Below are positions 33,029 to 33,061 of a DNA stretch of 33,061 nucleotides, piece after piece (the stretch's first letter is position 1; every line of letters begins with the position of its first letter). The DNA is from Calothrix membranacea FACHB-236 (GTDB taxonomy: Bacteria > Cyanobacteriota > Cyanobacteriia > Cyanobacteriales > Nostocaceae): contig NZ_JACJPX010000085.1 in NCBI RefSeq assembly GCF_014696315.1, positions 1 through 33,061 on the forward strand, given 5' to 3'. Position numbers and translations under genes: made by a program. Under the pieces are notes generated by a model. That model saw only the letters and a list, made by a program, of their open reading frames with translations. It did not search any database and was not told the origin of the DNA.

Positions 33029-33061
33029 ATGAGTTCCGTACTGGATCACATCGAAGCAAAT
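33029..33061 (+). CDS. Start of rightward gene, possibly a transposase
   Basis: Cut by the window edge: ATG at 33029, then MSSVLDHIEAN with no stop. A TATAAT box lies at 33000-33005. N-termini of this form (short helix ending in xANP or xKNP) are known to me from cyanobacterial insertion-sequence transposases, but eleven residues cannot prove it. Its position directly after the hsdS break supports an insertion. Confidence 0.3.
   Translation, partial: MSSVLDHIEAN

Overview
The window reads as chromosomal DNA of a filamentous, probably heterocyst-forming cyanobacterium (Nostocales). The reasons are many GCGATCGC (HIP1) octamers, heptameric short tandem repeats (STRR type) in most intergenic spaces of the left half, an Rcp1-type response regulator, a cyanobacterial Omp85 with three POTRA domains, an LpxB-related protein and a Pkn2-type Ser/Thr kinase. 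No rRNA, tRNA or CRISPR array was found.

Region 1 (1-17.5 kb) looks like resident genome. It holds a BCS1-like AAA ATPase, a 1.1-kb gene-free stretch and a lone receiver protein. Next comes a leftward two-component cluster: a PAS-rich histidine kinase, an Rcp1-like receiver and two receiver-histidine kinase fusions. A NarL-type regulator diverges from it. After that are the divergent LpxB-like/Omp85 pair (outer envelope), a membrane-anchored Ser/Thr kinase, a Crp-family regulator and a Uma2 nuclease-fold protein. Two gene fragments lie at 16.6-17.7 kb.

Region 2 (17,827 to the right edge) looks like a mobile accessory region. It opens with a transposon end (TGTACA plus three TGTC-containing repeats), a strong intrinsic terminator and a compact tnsB-tnsC-tniQ operon. 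From memory these three proteins closely resemble those of type V-K CRISPR-associated transposons (ShCAST/Cas12k). However, no Cas12k, tracrRNA or CRISPR array is visible. The TnsC-like protein has also lost the residues expected in both Walker A and Walker B while keeping the rest of the fold. The DDE triad of TnsB and the zinc ligands of TniQ are intact. This is the most interesting system in the window: a V-K-like transposition module with an apparently ATPase-dead TnsC.

Behind the module come a small acidic protein, a ribbon-helix-helix regulator with GTTACTA repeats upstream, and a 1529-residue protein. That protein has a seven-bladed WD40 propeller interrupted by a hydrophobic hairpin, followed by ten Ig-like repeats. 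Then comes a leftward type I restriction locus: a truncated hsdS, a Phd/VapC-like toxin-antitoxin pair, hsdR and a YgjP-like metallopeptidase. hsdM is not in the window. hsdS is cut near 32,960, and a rightward reading frame, possibly an insertion-sequence transposase, starts at 33,029. No right transposon end was found, so the restriction locus may be cargo, but this cannot be decided here.
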